Of a stretch of 64,000 bases of DNA, positions 37,371 through 45,582 are shown in pieces. A program made the position numbers and the translations under genes. Below the pieces are notes generated by a model. The model was given only the letters and a program-made list of their open reading frames with translations. It did not search any database and had not been told where the DNA came from. Location of the stretch: the NCBI GenBank assembly GCA_001403755.1, contig CYUH01000015.1, forward strand, positions 1,342,589 to 1,406,588, read 5' to 3'. Numbering within the stretch: the first letter of the stretch is position 1; the number at the start of each line of letters is the position of its first letter. Source of the stretch: Chryseobacterium senegalense. GTDB lineage: Bacteria > Bacteroidota > Bacteroidia > Flavobacteriales > Weeksellaceae.

Positions 37371-37844
37371 ATGAGAATTAATTTGGTTTGCATCGGAAAA
37401 ACTGATGATAAAGAAATCAGCGGGCTTGTAAAATATTATCAAAATCGGCTCCCGAAACACTGGAATTTCGAAATCACTGAAATCCCGGATGTGAAAAATG
37501 CAAAAAATCTTTCGCCCGATCTTCTCAAAAAAGAAGAAGCAAAGCTGTTCCTCAATCAAACCGAAAATTCCGATTACATCATTTTGCTCGACGAAAAAGG
37601 AAAACAGTTTACCAGCCGAGAATTCGCCTCAAAAATCGACAGTTGGATGAATGCTTCTGTAAAGAGAATTTCTTTCTTTATCGGTGGCGCCTATGGTTTT
37701 TCGGAGGAAATTTATCAAAGGGCAAACGAGAAAATGTCTTTGTCGAAAATGACTTTCACTCATCAAATGATTCGTCTCTTTTTTGTGGAACAGATCTATC
37801 GTGCCGATCAAATTCTTCAAGGAAAACCTTATCACAACGACTAA
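37371..37844 (+). CDS. rlmH: 23S rRNA (pseudouridine1915-N3)-methyltransferase
   Basis: SPOUT-class methyltransferase that modifies pseudouridine 1915 in helix 69 of 23S rRNA on assembled 70S ribosomes. 157 residues: MRINLVCIGKTDDKEI, YIILLDEKGKQFTSREFA, SFFIGGAYGFSEEIYQRA (the SAM-binding knot GGAxG) and MTFTHQMIRLFFVEQIYRA, all standard RlmH motifs. It is divergent from the BrkB-type gene, with the HipA-like gene following after 50 bases. Confidence 0.97.
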   Translation: MRINLVCIGKTDDKEISGLVKYYQNRLPKHWNFEITEIPDVKNAKNLSPDLLKKEEAKLFLNQTENSDYIILLDEKGKQFTSREFASKIDSWMNASVKRISFFIGGAYGFSEEIYQRANEKMSLSKMTFTHQMIRLFFVEQIYRADQILQGKPYHND

Positions 37845-37894
37845 TTTGTAATTGCAAAACTGGTTCTTCCCTTTTTTTGTGTATTTTTGATTTT

Positions 37895-38671
37895 ATGGAT
37901 TTATCTCTTAGAACTGTTACGGTGATGCGCTACATTCTTCCTCTTCGCGAAGGTGGTTCGTTGCCTGCTTTGGCGGAAGCTGATGATGATTTTAAATATG
38001 TTTTAAAATTCCGTGGCGCTGGTCATGGTGTTAAAATGCTGATCTCCGAACTTTTGGGTGGCAAAATTACAGAAGTTCTGGGTCTGAAAATTCCAGAATT
38101 GGTTTTTGCGAACCTTGATGTGGACTTCGGGAGAACGGAAGCCGACGAAGAAATTCAGGATTTGCTGAAGTTTTCCGAAGGATTAAATTTGGGTTTACAT
38201 TTCCTTTCCGGAGCAATCGCTTACGATGCTTCCGTAAAAATAGATCCGCTATTGGCATCTAAAATTGTTTGGCTGGATGCATTCATCACCAATATCGATC
38301 GTACGTTCAAAAACACCAATCTTTTGCTTTGGCACAAAGAATTGTGGGTGATCGATAACGGAGCTTCATTTTATTTCCATCATTCTTGGCAAAACTTCGA
38401 TTCCGCAGCGAAAACACCTTTCAAATATGTAAAAGATCACGTTCTGCTTTCTCAGGCTTCGGAACTGGACCAAGCTGATGCGTTTGCAAAATCAGTTTTA
38501 AATGATGATGTTTTCCGGTCAATTGTAAATTTGATCCCGGAAGAATGGCTACAATGGAAAGACGCCGATGAATCGCCTGAAGAAATACGAGAAATTTATT
38601 TTAATTTCCTGAAAACCAGATTAGAAAATTCTGAAATATTTTTAAACGAAGCCAAAAATGCAAGAGGATAA
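37895..38671 (+). CDS. HipA-like kinase family protein
   Basis: 258 residues from ATG 37895 (MDLSLRTVTVMRYILPLREGG); the longer frame starting in rlmH is not coding. It shows the compact HipA-like fold: ALAEADDDFKYVLKFRGAGHG (nucleotide loop and Lys), GLKIPELVFANLD, and the catalytic/metal region AFITNIDRTFKNTNLLLWHKELWVIDNGASFYF, where NIDR...N and DNG resemble the HipA HxD...N and DxD positions. There is no HipB-like antitoxin; instead a DUF3037 gene overlaps its end by 14 bases. TATTTTTG (37882-37889) ends five bases before the ATG. Activity is not established; protein phosphorylation is an inference. Confidence 0.8.
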   Translation: MDLSLRTVTVMRYILPLREGGSLPALAEADDDFKYVLKFRGAGHGVKMLISELLGGKITEVLGLKIPELVFANLDVDFGRTEADEEIQDLLKFSEGLNLGLHFLSGAIAYDASVKIDPLLASKIVWLDAFITNIDRTFKNTNLLLWHKELWVIDNGASFYFHHSWQNFDSAAKTPFKYVKDHVLLSQASELDQADAFAKSVLNDDVFRSIVNLIPEEWLQWKDADESPEEIREIYFNFLKTRLENSEIFLNEAKNARG

Positions 38672-39041
38672 AATTTACGAATACGCGGTAATCAGACTTG
38701 TTCCGAAGGTTGAGAGAGAAGAATTTTTCAATATCGGTCTCGTAATGTTTTCTAAAAAGGAAAAATACATCCGAATGGAGTTCCATCTGTGCCCGAAAAA
38801 ATTTGAGTTGATGCACTCCAAATTGGATTATGAGGATGTTACAAAAAATCTGGAAAACTTCAAAAATGTTGCAAAAGGCGAAAAAGCCGGTGGCGAAATA
38901 GGAACTATGGATATTCCGGAAAGATTCCGCTGGCTTACTGCCGTGAGAAGTTCGGTGATTCAAACCTCGAGGCCACATCCCGGGAAAACAAAGGATTTAG
39001 ATGCTACTTTTGAACGTTTATTTGAAGAATTGGTGAAGTAG
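38658..39041 (+). CDS. DUF3037 family protein
   Basis: 127 residues: YEYAVIRLVPKVEREEFFNIGLVMFSKKEKYIRMEFHLCP is the family core (the EEF.N.G.V... motif) and ERFRWLTAVRSSVIQTSRPHPGKTKDLDATFERLFEELV its C-terminal region. No function is known. It overlaps the HipA-like gene by 14 bases in another frame, so the pair is translationally coupled; these two families are, to my knowledge, often neighbours, suggesting a functional module. Confidence 0.84.
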   Translation: MQEDKIYEYAVIRLVPKVEREEFFNIGLVMFSKKEKYIRMEFHLCPKKFELMHSKLDYEDVTKNLENFKNVAKGEKAGGEIGTMDIPERFRWLTAVRSSVIQTSRPHPGKTKDLDATFERLFEELVK

Positions 39042-39055
39042 AAATCTTTAACGAT

Positions 39056-39093
39056 AAAAAAAACGGACTCAAAATAATTGAATCCGTTTTTTA
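39056..39093. terminator. Bidirectional terminator between DUF3037 gene and TonB receptor
   Basis: AAAAAACGGACTCAA pairs with TTGAATCCGTTTTTT through one mismatch; T tracts on both strands serve the convergent genes. Confidence 0.88.
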
Positions 39094-39106
39094 ATTGAAA
39101 CTTTAT

Positions 39107-41821
39107 TTAGAAGCTAAAGTTAAGCCTTGAAAATACATATCTTCCGTTCTGACCAAATTGTGATGTTGATCTGGAATAAACGAATTGATCGTTATTTGAT
39201 GAAGCAGGAAGATTTTTCGTCGGATAAACATCAAATAAATTGTTCGCACCTAGCGTGATACTTAGGTTTTTATTCAATTGATACGCGACAGAAATATCGG
39301 TAACGATTTTATCTGTAATCGTTTGATGTTCATTCAAAGATACCACTCCATCTCCATTTGCATCAATAATATCCGGACTGGTCACTTTTCCGAAATAGGT
39401 ATTTCTAAGGTAAAAAGTAGCGTCTTTCCAAGTGAGATTGTGCGATAAACTCGCCTTAACTTTTGGCACCGCTTCTTCTAGATAAATTCTGGATGCTTCT
39501 GAAAAGTACACATTCTCTAAATTAGCTGCTTGTAAAGCGCCGGAAGAATGAATATCCCCCACTCGCTTAGTTCTATTGAGATTTATGGCAAAATTATTGT
39601 CGAGTTTCGCTTCAGAAAATCGTGCGTGATGTGAAACTACCACATCCAAACCTTTCGTTTCAGTATCGATACCGTTGGTAAAGAATTGAGCGGAATTCAC
39701 ACCAGATTGATCAAACAATTCAGGAGCAACCGATCTTGGGAACTGGCCTGTTAGAATAATTCGATTGTCGATTCTTGTAAAAAATCCATCAGCCGTAAAA
39801 GTAAGATTTGCCGACGGTATTTTATAGGTAAACCCAACACTCGCAGATTTGGAAGTTTCATGTTTTAATTTTGGAATTCCTAGTGAGTTTGCAATCTCCG
39901 AATCGTTGCTGAAAGTTCCAACTTCTTTCAACACCCCATCCGTAAATAATGTTGAGGTAATGTTATAATAAATTTGATGTATTGACGGCGCCCTAAATCC
40001 GGTAGAACCTGCAAATCTAAAATTAAAATTGTCGGCCAACTTCACTCGTGAAGCCAACTTATAATTAAAAGTAGAACCAAAATCCGAATAATTCTCATAT
40101 CTCGCTGCGGCATCTACCAAAAGCCAATTGGTGAAATTCAACTCAAAATCCAAGTAACCAGCTACGGACTGACGGTTTTTATCCACTGCATTTGCCGGAC
40201 GGAAACCACCGAATACTTGCGAATTGCCTGAAAGCAAATTACCAAAAAAGTCGGTTGGTTTTATGTTGTTTGGCGTGGATGCTGTTTGCGGGTTTCCGTA
40301 GATGTCATAAGCGGTATAAGATGCTTCTTCACCAGCAGTTATCAGAAAGTTTTCAAAACGATGTTCCGCTCCGAAAGCTGCATTAAAACCTTCTAGAATA
40401 TCATAATTCTTAGAAAAATCTAAATTTACGGTGTTCTGAGAAAACTTCAGACCACCTGCATCAAATTCAGTTGGTGAGGCAAATCGTAATGAAGTATTTC
40501 CGGTATTTTTAATGGTATAATCAAATGAGTTTTGGCCAAATGTATTGCTTAAATCGATGTTCCAACCGTTCCATTTTCCCTTAATTCCCGCCACTAGCGA
40601 AAGGTCTAAAATATTGGTTCCGATCTCCGGCAAGTAACCATTGGGATAAATCCCGGTAAAGGTTCTGCTTTGATTTGGTCGTCTGTAAAACCCACCGGAA
40701 GTTCCATGTCTTAAACTAAAACCTCCAAAAGTGTACACCTTCCAAGTATCACTTATTGGCATTTCGATATTGGCAAATAACTGATGGTTATTAAGCTTAG
40801 ATTGCCCAACTTGCATATTGAAATCTTTTCGGTTCAAACCACGGTAAGCCAATTCCTGATCCGTAACATTCGCTCCTAATAGGCCTTGCAAAGCAGTAAT
40901 TGTATTGGCATTTTGGATCTGATTCTGGAATTCCTGGGAAAAATAGCTTACCTGTTGCGAATATTGGTGAATATTATCAATGATTTGCTGCGTGTTTGCA
41001 GTATTGTTGATATTACTATAGAGCGAAGAAAGATTTACACCATTATTTAATGCTCTTTGCTCAATCGCGTTGTAAGCGTTGAAAATTGCGCCACTTTCCG
41101 TTCCGGCTCTTGAAGTTGGATTTCTAAAAGTGGATGCCCAAGTTAGGTTATAAAAACCACCTTTTTTCCCAATTTTATTACCATAATTAAGGTCAACCTG
41201 AATGGTTTGTCCATCAAAATCTCCGGTATGATCGTTGGCCGTAGGAGTTAAATTACCGCCGTAAGAAACCTGGCCACCCAACTTTCCGGTATCGTTCTTT
41301 AATGCTAAATTCATCACTCCCGCAATAGCATCAGAGCCATACTGCGCTGAAGCTCCATCTCGCAATACTTCAATTTTTTGGATCGCAAAAGATGGAACCG
41401 CATTTAAATCTGTACCAATTGTTCCTCTACCTGGACTTCCATTTACGTTCACCAAAGCAGAAGTGTGTCTTCTTTTTCCATTTACTAAAACCAGAACTTG
41501 ATCAGGTCCTAAACCTCGCAACTGAGCGGGATCCAAATGATCTGTTCCATCGGCGTTGGTTTGAATCGTTGAGGTAAACGATGGCGCAACTGAATTTAGA
41601 ATTGCAGAAATATTCGTTTGAGGTAATACCAAGGATTCTTGCTTCAAGTTGAAAACATCTACAGGAACCGGACTGTCGATTTTCGATCTTGCTCCATTTC
41701 TGGAACCTAAAATCACCACTTCCTCTACATTGCTCACTTTAGTGCTGTCGGTCTGTGCATAGGCATTGGATGCTAAAAAAAACAATACCGAAGCGGATAA
41801 AATAGTTTTTCTTTTATTCAT
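39107..41821 (-). CDS. TonB-dependent outer-membrane receptor
   Basis: 904 residues: signal peptide MNKRKTILSASVLFFLASNAYAQ, TonB-box-like NVEEVVILGSRNG (31-43), plug domain (about 45-170: LRGLGPDQVLVLVNGKRRH, IQKIEVLRDGASAQYGSDAIAGVMNL) and a long 22-strand barrel ending RYVFSRLNFSF with terminal Phe. No N-terminal CarboxypepD-like domain and no SusD partner, so it is not a SusC protein. It most resembles siderophore or small-ligand receptors of the GSRNGARSKIDSPVPVDV type; ligand unknown. Monocistronic; preceded by an inverted repeat at 41883-41905. Confidence 0.92.
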   Translation of the reverse strand: MNKRKTILSASVLFFLASNAYAQTDSTKVSNVEEVVILGSRNGARSKIDSPVPVDVFNLKQESLVLPQTNISAILNSVAPSFTSTIQTNADGTDHLDPAQLRGLGPDQVLVLVNGKRRHTSALVNVNGSPGRGTIGTDLNAVPSFAIQKIEVLRDGASAQYGSDAIAGVMNLALKNDTGKLGGQVSYGGNLTPTANDHTGDFDGQTIQVDLNYGNKIGKKGGFYNLTWASTFRNPTSRAGTESGAIFNAYNAIEQRALNNGVNLSSLYSNINNTANTQQIIDNIHQYSQQVSYFSQEFQNQIQNANTITALQGLLGANVTDQELAYRGLNRKDFNMQVGQSKLNNHQLFANIEMPISDTWKVYTFGGFSLRHGTSGGFYRRPNQSRTFTGIYPNGYLPEIGTNILDLSLVAGIKGKWNGWNIDLSNTFGQNSFDYTIKNTGNTSLRFASPTEFDAGGLKFSQNTVNLDFSKNYDILEGFNAAFGAEHRFENFLITAGEEASYTAYDIYGNPQTASTPNNIKPTDFFGNLLSGNSQVFGGFRPANAVDKNRQSVAGYLDFELNFTNWLLVDAAARYENYSDFGSTFNYKLASRVKLADNFNFRFAGSTGFRAPSIHQIYYNITSTLFTDGVLKEVGTFSNDSEIANSLGIPKLKHETSKSASVGFTYKIPSANLTFTADGFFTRIDNRIILTGQFPRSVAPELFDQSGVNSAQFFTNGIDTETKGLDVVVSHHARFSEAKLDNNFAINLNRTKRVGDIHSSGALQAANLENVYFSEASRIYLEEAVPKVKASLSHNLTWKDATFYLRNTYFGKVTSPDIIDANGDGVVSLNEHQTITDKIVTDISVAYQLNKNLSITLGANNLFDVYPTKNLPASSNNDQFVYSRSTSQFGQNGRYVFSRLNFSF

Positions 41822-41882
41822 AAAATGATTTATTAATTAATGTTTTTTACAAATTTCGATCTGCACATTAAATCATTTAAAT

Positions 41883-41905
41883 AAGTCTACAAAATAAGTA
41901 GACTT
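41883..41905. repeat. Inverted repeat upstream of the TonB receptor
   Basis: AAGTCTAC, seven bases, GTAGACTT: perfect 8-bp arms about 62 bases before the receptor start. Could be a hairpin in its leader or an operator; there is no strong T run. Confidence 0.45.
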
Positions 41906-41913
41906 TTAATGTT

Positions 41914-41941
41914 AAAAAAAATATTGAAGAGTTTTCAATAT
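41914..41941 (-). terminator. Terminator of the UvrD/PcrA helicase gene
   Basis: Minus strand ATATTGAA and TTCAATAT with a five-base loop, followed by eight T (complement of 41914-41921). Confidence 0.85.
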
Positions 41942-42011
41942 CTTTTTATTTAAAAAATTGTATTTTACATTGATTAACAGCGGATTAACAAATAACGTTA
42001 CGCTATGAAGA

Positions 42012-44339
42012 TTAGATCTTGGTTAATTTTGCGAACTTAAGAATCAGATTCTTCTCGCCTTCATGCTGGAATTTTACTTTGGCTTTTATATTTTCAGGGT
42101 CGGTTCCGTCGAGGAAAAGCACTTCTCCCACCCCAAAACGGTCATGCCGAACTTGATCGCCAACTTCAATATTTTCTGATGAAGCTCCGCTAGGGTTGGT
42201 AATTCTAGCCGTTGCAACCGGTTTTAATTTTTGGGAAGCAGGCAAAGGTTCGCTTCTTTGAATGCTTTTCTTTTCTTCTTTCTTTTTGAAAAATCTTGGT
42301 TCGGCAGGTTCATCATCAAAAATGCTCGATTTCAAGCCGGACCGATTGATGAAACGAGTTTCTGCAACAGGATTAATAAATTCTAAATGTTGAGCATCCA
42401 TTTCACTCAAAAACCGCGAAGGCTCCGCATCTGTAATTTTTCCCCACTGAAACCTGGAAACTGCATAAGTGAAATATGCCTGTTTTTCAGCTCGGGTTAA
42501 AGCCACATAAAACAATCTTCGCTCCTCTTCAAGCTCTTCCCTGGTCGAAGAACTCATGAAACTTGGGAAAAGATTTTCTTCCAAACCAACAAGGTGTACC
42601 ACAGGAAATTCCAAACCTTTCGAAAGGTGAATCGTCATCAGTGAAACCTGATCTCCTTGTTCGTCTTTATCGGTTTGTGTATCCGCTGAAAGCGCGATGT
42701 TTTCTAGAAAATTGGCTAATGAAGGATCACCGTCTTCAATTTGTTGTTGTTCTTCGATGAAACCCTGCATCGAGTTCATCAATTCCTGAATATTTTCTAC
42801 TCTGGAAATTCCTTCGGGTGTTTGATCGTCTTTCAAAAATTTAATCAAACCACTTCGTTTAGCCACTTCCATCGCTACATTGTAAGCATTTTCGGTTTTC
42901 AGCATTACTTGAAAAGCTTTGATCATCGACCAGAAATGTGAAAGTTTGGTTAAAATTCCGTTGTTTAATCCCAATTGTGGGGCATAAATTCCTAAATTAT
43001 CCAAAACTGAAGACACGGATACATTCTGGGAATCCGCAAAAACCACTAATTTATTCTGAGTAGTTTCCCCGATTCCACGAGCCGGATAATTAATGATTCG
43101 GGACAGCGCCTCACCATCATTTTCATTGATCAAAATTCGCAGATAGGCAATTAAGTCCTTCACTTCTTTTCTTTGATAAAAGGAAAGTCCACCATATACC
43201 TTATAAGGAATATTTTTTCTTCTCAACGCATCTTCGAAAGCACGAGTTTGAGAATTGGTACGGTACAATATCGCAAAATCGGTAAATTTTCTTTGCTCGA
43301 AATTGTGTTTTTCCCAAACATTCGAAGCCACAAAACTTGCTTCATCCGCATCAGAAAGAGCACGATAAACTTTAATTTTATCTCCTTCTTCGTTCTCACT
43401 GAATACATTTTTCTTAAACTGCTGAACGTTTTTAGAGATCACCACATTAGCAGCATTTACAATATTTTGGGTGGATCGGTAATTTTGCTCCAGCGAAACC
43501 GTAACCGCGTCGGGATAATCTTTTTTAAAGTTTAATATATTATAAATATTCGCACCTCGGAATGAGTAAATTGATTGAGCATCATCGCCCACTACACAAA
43601 TATTTTCAAATTTTGAAGCCAAAGCTTTTACAATCAAATATTGCGAATGGTTGGTATCTTGGTACTCATCGACCAAAATGTATCGGAAACGATCCTGATA
43701 TTTCGCCAAAACCTCAGGAAATCTGGTGAGTAACTCGTTTGTTCTTAAGAGCAAATCGTCAAAATCCATCGCACCGTTCCTAAAACAAGCTTCCACATAT
43801 TTTTGATAGATCAATCCCATGTGTTTCATGTTTGCACGCTCATCATTTTCGATGAGTTCGGGATTTCCAAAATAGGCTTTTACGGTAATTAGATTATTTT
43901 TATAATTGGAAATTCTGGCTTGAACTTTTTTCGGTTTGTACAAATCCGCATCGATATTGTTATCTTTCAGCACTTTTCTGATGACGTTTAGCGAATCTTG
44001 AGAGTCGTAAATTGTAAAATTGGACGGAAAACCCAATAAGTGGGCTTCACTTCTTAGAATCCTTGCAAAAACCGAGTGAAAAGTTCCCATCCACAGAGAT
44101 TTCGCTTCACTTTGTCCTACCACTTTTCCAATACGCTCTTTCATCTCTTTAGCTGCTTTGTTGGTAAAGGTAAGCGCAAGAATATTGAATGGATCAACAA
44201 GATTGGTGATTAAATGGGCAATGCGCATGGTGAGTACACGGGTTTTGCCGGAACCCGCGCCTGCGAGCACCATAAGCGGACCTTCCAGGGTGGTTACGGC
44301 TTGATATTGTGCTTCATTTAAACCTTTCAAATAATCCAT
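42012..44339 (-). CDS. pcrA: ATP-dependent DNA helicase, UvrD/PcrA family
   Basis: 3'-5' SF1A helicase for nucleotide-excision and replication repair. I start at MDYLKGLNEAQYQAV (775 residues), seven codons inside the open frame. Motifs: Q motif LNEAQYQAV, Walker A GAGSGKT (27-33), Ia LALTFTNKAAKEMKERI, II VDEYQDTN, III GDDAQSIYSFRGA, IV LEQNYRS, V LMTIHLSKGLEFPVV, VI VALTRAEKQAYFTYA. The C-terminal 120 residues are a charged linker and the RNA-polymerase-binding Tudor-like segment VGDQVRHDRFGVGEVLFLDG. A textbook promoter lies just upstream. Confidence 0.95.
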   Translation of the reverse strand: MDYLKGLNEAQYQAVTTLEGPLMVLAGAGSGKTRVLTMRIAHLITNLVDPFNILALTFTNKAAKEMKERIGKVVGQSEAKSLWMGTFHSVFARILRSEAHLLGFPSNFTIYDSQDSLNVIRKVLKDNNIDADLYKPKKVQARISNYKNNLITVKAYFGNPELIENDERANMKHMGLIYQKYVEACFRNGAMDFDDLLLRTNELLTRFPEVLAKYQDRFRYILVDEYQDTNHSQYLIVKALASKFENICVVGDDAQSIYSFRGANIYNILNFKKDYPDAVTVSLEQNYRSTQNIVNAANVVISKNVQQFKKNVFSENEEGDKIKVYRALSDADEASFVASNVWEKHNFEQRKFTDFAILYRTNSQTRAFEDALRRKNIPYKVYGGLSFYQRKEVKDLIAYLRILINENDGEALSRIINYPARGIGETTQNKLVVFADSQNVSVSSVLDNLGIYAPQLGLNNGILTKLSHFWSMIKAFQVMLKTENAYNVAMEVAKRSGLIKFLKDDQTPEGISRVENIQELMNSMQGFIEEQQQIEDGDPSLANFLENIALSADTQTDKDEQGDQVSLMTIHLSKGLEFPVVHLVGLEENLFPSFMSSSTREELEEERRLFYVALTRAEKQAYFTYAVSRFQWGKITDAEPSRFLSEMDAQHLEFINPVAETRFINRSGLKSSIFDDEPAEPRFFKKKEEKKSIQRSEPLPASQKLKPVATARITNPSGASSENIEVGDQVRHDRFGVGEVLFLDGTDPENIKAKVKFQHEGEKNLILKFAKLTKI

Positions 44340-44359
44340 TAGAACAAAATTTTGGGTCA

Positions 44360-44389
44360 CAAATTTAGTGAAATATATACGGAAGTCAA
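44360..44389 (-). promoter_or_regulatory. Promoter of the helicase gene
   Basis: Minus strand TTG (44387-44389, within TTTG), 19 bases, TAAATTTG (44360-44367), then 20 bases to the ATG. Both elements and spacing fit the phylum consensus. Confidence 0.75.
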
Positions 44390-44436
44390 AGTGCAGACCT
44401 GCTTCCGAACTGTTAAATTATTTTAAGCAAAATCCC

Positions 44437-44461
44437 AAAAAAGCCCCAAATATGGAGCTTT
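44437..44461 (-). terminator. Terminator of the cold-shock-domain gene
   Basis: Minus strand AAAGCTCC and GGGGCTTT (one wobble) around a six-base loop, followed by T residues to 44437. Confidence 0.75.
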
Positions 44462-44497
44462 CAATGAGAATTATTTTGATTATTGTTTACGCAATAA

Positions 44498-44932
44498 TTA
44501 TTTGATGAGTTGAATATTCACCGCGGAAAAACCTTTCGGGGAACGCTCTTTATCGAAAGAAACTTTGTTTCCTTTTTTCACAGGGTGTGCACAATTGTTT
44601 TCATGAAAGAAAATATTGTCTTTCGTACTGTCATCAGTGATGAATCCGTAGCCTTTATCGCTAAGGAAGGTAACAATTCCGGATTGAATTTTGTCTTCCA
44701 CCGGAATTGGAGCAGCACCGAGTTGGATGTCATCGAGATTTACACCTTCGCGGTTTTGATCATCGGGACGGGTTTCTGTAAGTTGACCGTTTTCATCGAC
44801 ATAGAGAAACATTTCCTCTAAAGCTTTTCCCTTATTGTTATTGGTTTTGCGTTCTTCACGCTTAAGGTTTTTCTCCTTTTGTTTTTGAAGTTTTTTCTTG
44901 AAATTTTCTTTTTTTGAGAAAGAATCTGCCAT
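44498..44932 (-). CDS. Cold-shock-domain protein with basic N-terminal extension
   Basis: 144 residues. The C-terminal 65 form a cold-shock OB fold: SGIVTFLSDKGYGFITDD (RNP1-like KGYGFI) and NIFFHENN (RNP2-like IFFH). The N-terminal half is unusual: a highly charged Lys/Glu helix (SKKENFKKKLQKQKEKNLKREERK) then an acidic linker. It should bind single-stranded nucleic acid; the basic helix may give RNA or ribosome contacts. The nearest -7-like box is about 190 bases upstream, giving a long 5' leader like those of cold-induced csp genes. Confidence 0.88.
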   Translation of the reverse strand: MADSFSKKENFKKKLQKQKEKNLKREERKTNNNKGKALEEMFLYVDENGQLTETRPDDQNREGVNLDDIQLGAAPIPVEDKIQSGIVTFLSDKGYGFITDDSTKDNIFFHENNCAHPVKKGNKVSFDKERSPKGFSAVNIQLIK

Positions 44933-45121
44933 ATATTATTATCGTATTTAAGTTTGTCTTAGTTGCAATTCGGTTTAATCATTGACACCAGTGTACCGAA
45001 AAATTTGTGGGTGATAATGTATAAAAGCAACTGCGAAAAAACGATAACTGAGTAAGAAAAATTTAGAATTCTAAACGGTAATAGAGTAAGCAAAGGCAGC
45101 AGCCTTTTATAAATTATAGTG

Positions 45122-45129
45122 CAAATATA
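45122..45129 (-). promoter_or_regulatory. Candidate -7 element for the cold-shock-domain gene
   Basis: Minus strand TATATTTG. A transcript from here would have a leader of about 185 bases containing the hairpin AAAGG-CAGCAG-CCTTT (about 45094-45110). No matching TTG at -33. The 273-base interval holds no other recognised feature. Confidence 0.4.
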
Positions 45130-45205
45130 CAATATTTATTTCAGAATGCCGATTATTAATTACAACTAGATTTTAAGCTTAGTCGAAGTAATCATTTGAA
45201 AAAAA

Positions 45206-45571
45206 TCAAGTAGTAAGTTTATGGAGTTTATCCACTACTTCATCAATTTCAAAAGGTTTTGCGATGAAAGCATTTGCACCGGACTGAAGTGCGGTTTGTT
45301 TCAGTCCTCTACTCGCAGACATAATCACCACCGGAATATTTTTCGTAGTTTCATTTTCTTTTAATTTTTTACAAATATCTCTGCCGTCCTCGCCGGAAAG
45401 CCACATGTCGAGAAGGATAATATCCGGTTTAGATACAGATTCTACATAATTGAATATTTCGGATCCGCGTTCGAACGCATTTACTTCAAAACCTTCAAAA
45501 TCGAGCATTAATCCTAGAGAATCAAGGATCGCCACATCATCATCTACGATTACTATTTTTTTTGAATTCAT
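45206..45571 (-). CDS. Single-domain response regulator
   Basis: 121 residues from MNSKKIVIVDDDVAILDS; the open frame extends back into the kinase gene. A lone receiver domain: acidic pocket DDD (10-12), phosphoacceptor Asp55 in IILLDMWLSG, Ser/Thr in VVIMSASRG and Lys in FIAKPFEID. There is no output domain, so it must act by protein contact or in a phosphorelay. It begins 11 bases after the kinase stop, making the two a cognate pair. Confidence 0.93.
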   Translation of the reverse strand: MNSKKIVIVDDDVAILDSLGLMLDFEGFEVNAFERGSEIFNYVESVSKPDIILLDMWLSGEDGRDICKKLKENETTKNIPVVIMSASRGLKQTALQSGANAFIAKPFEIDEVVDKLHKLTT

Positions 45572-45582
45572 TTTTTTTAGAT

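Noticed and set aside
37341-37559. 73-codon extension of the BrkB-type ORF
   Set aside because: Antisense to the start of rlmH and covers its promoter; ATG 37340 gives the normal family N terminus.
37643-37894. N-terminal extension of the HipA-like ORF back into rlmH
   Set aside because: It overlaps rlmH coding sequence in another frame and is Phe/Cys-rich junk; ATG 37895 has a -7 box five bases before it and starts family-like sequence.
41883-41905. Strong operator for the TonB receptor (Fur or similar)
   Set aside because: The palindrome AAGTCTAC/GTAGACTT does not resemble a known Fur box and its position before the start site is unknown; kept only as a repeat.
44933-45205. Small RNA or tRNA gene in the 273-base gap
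   Set aside because: No T-loop or cloverleaf pattern; it is better explained as the leader of the cold-shock-domain gene.
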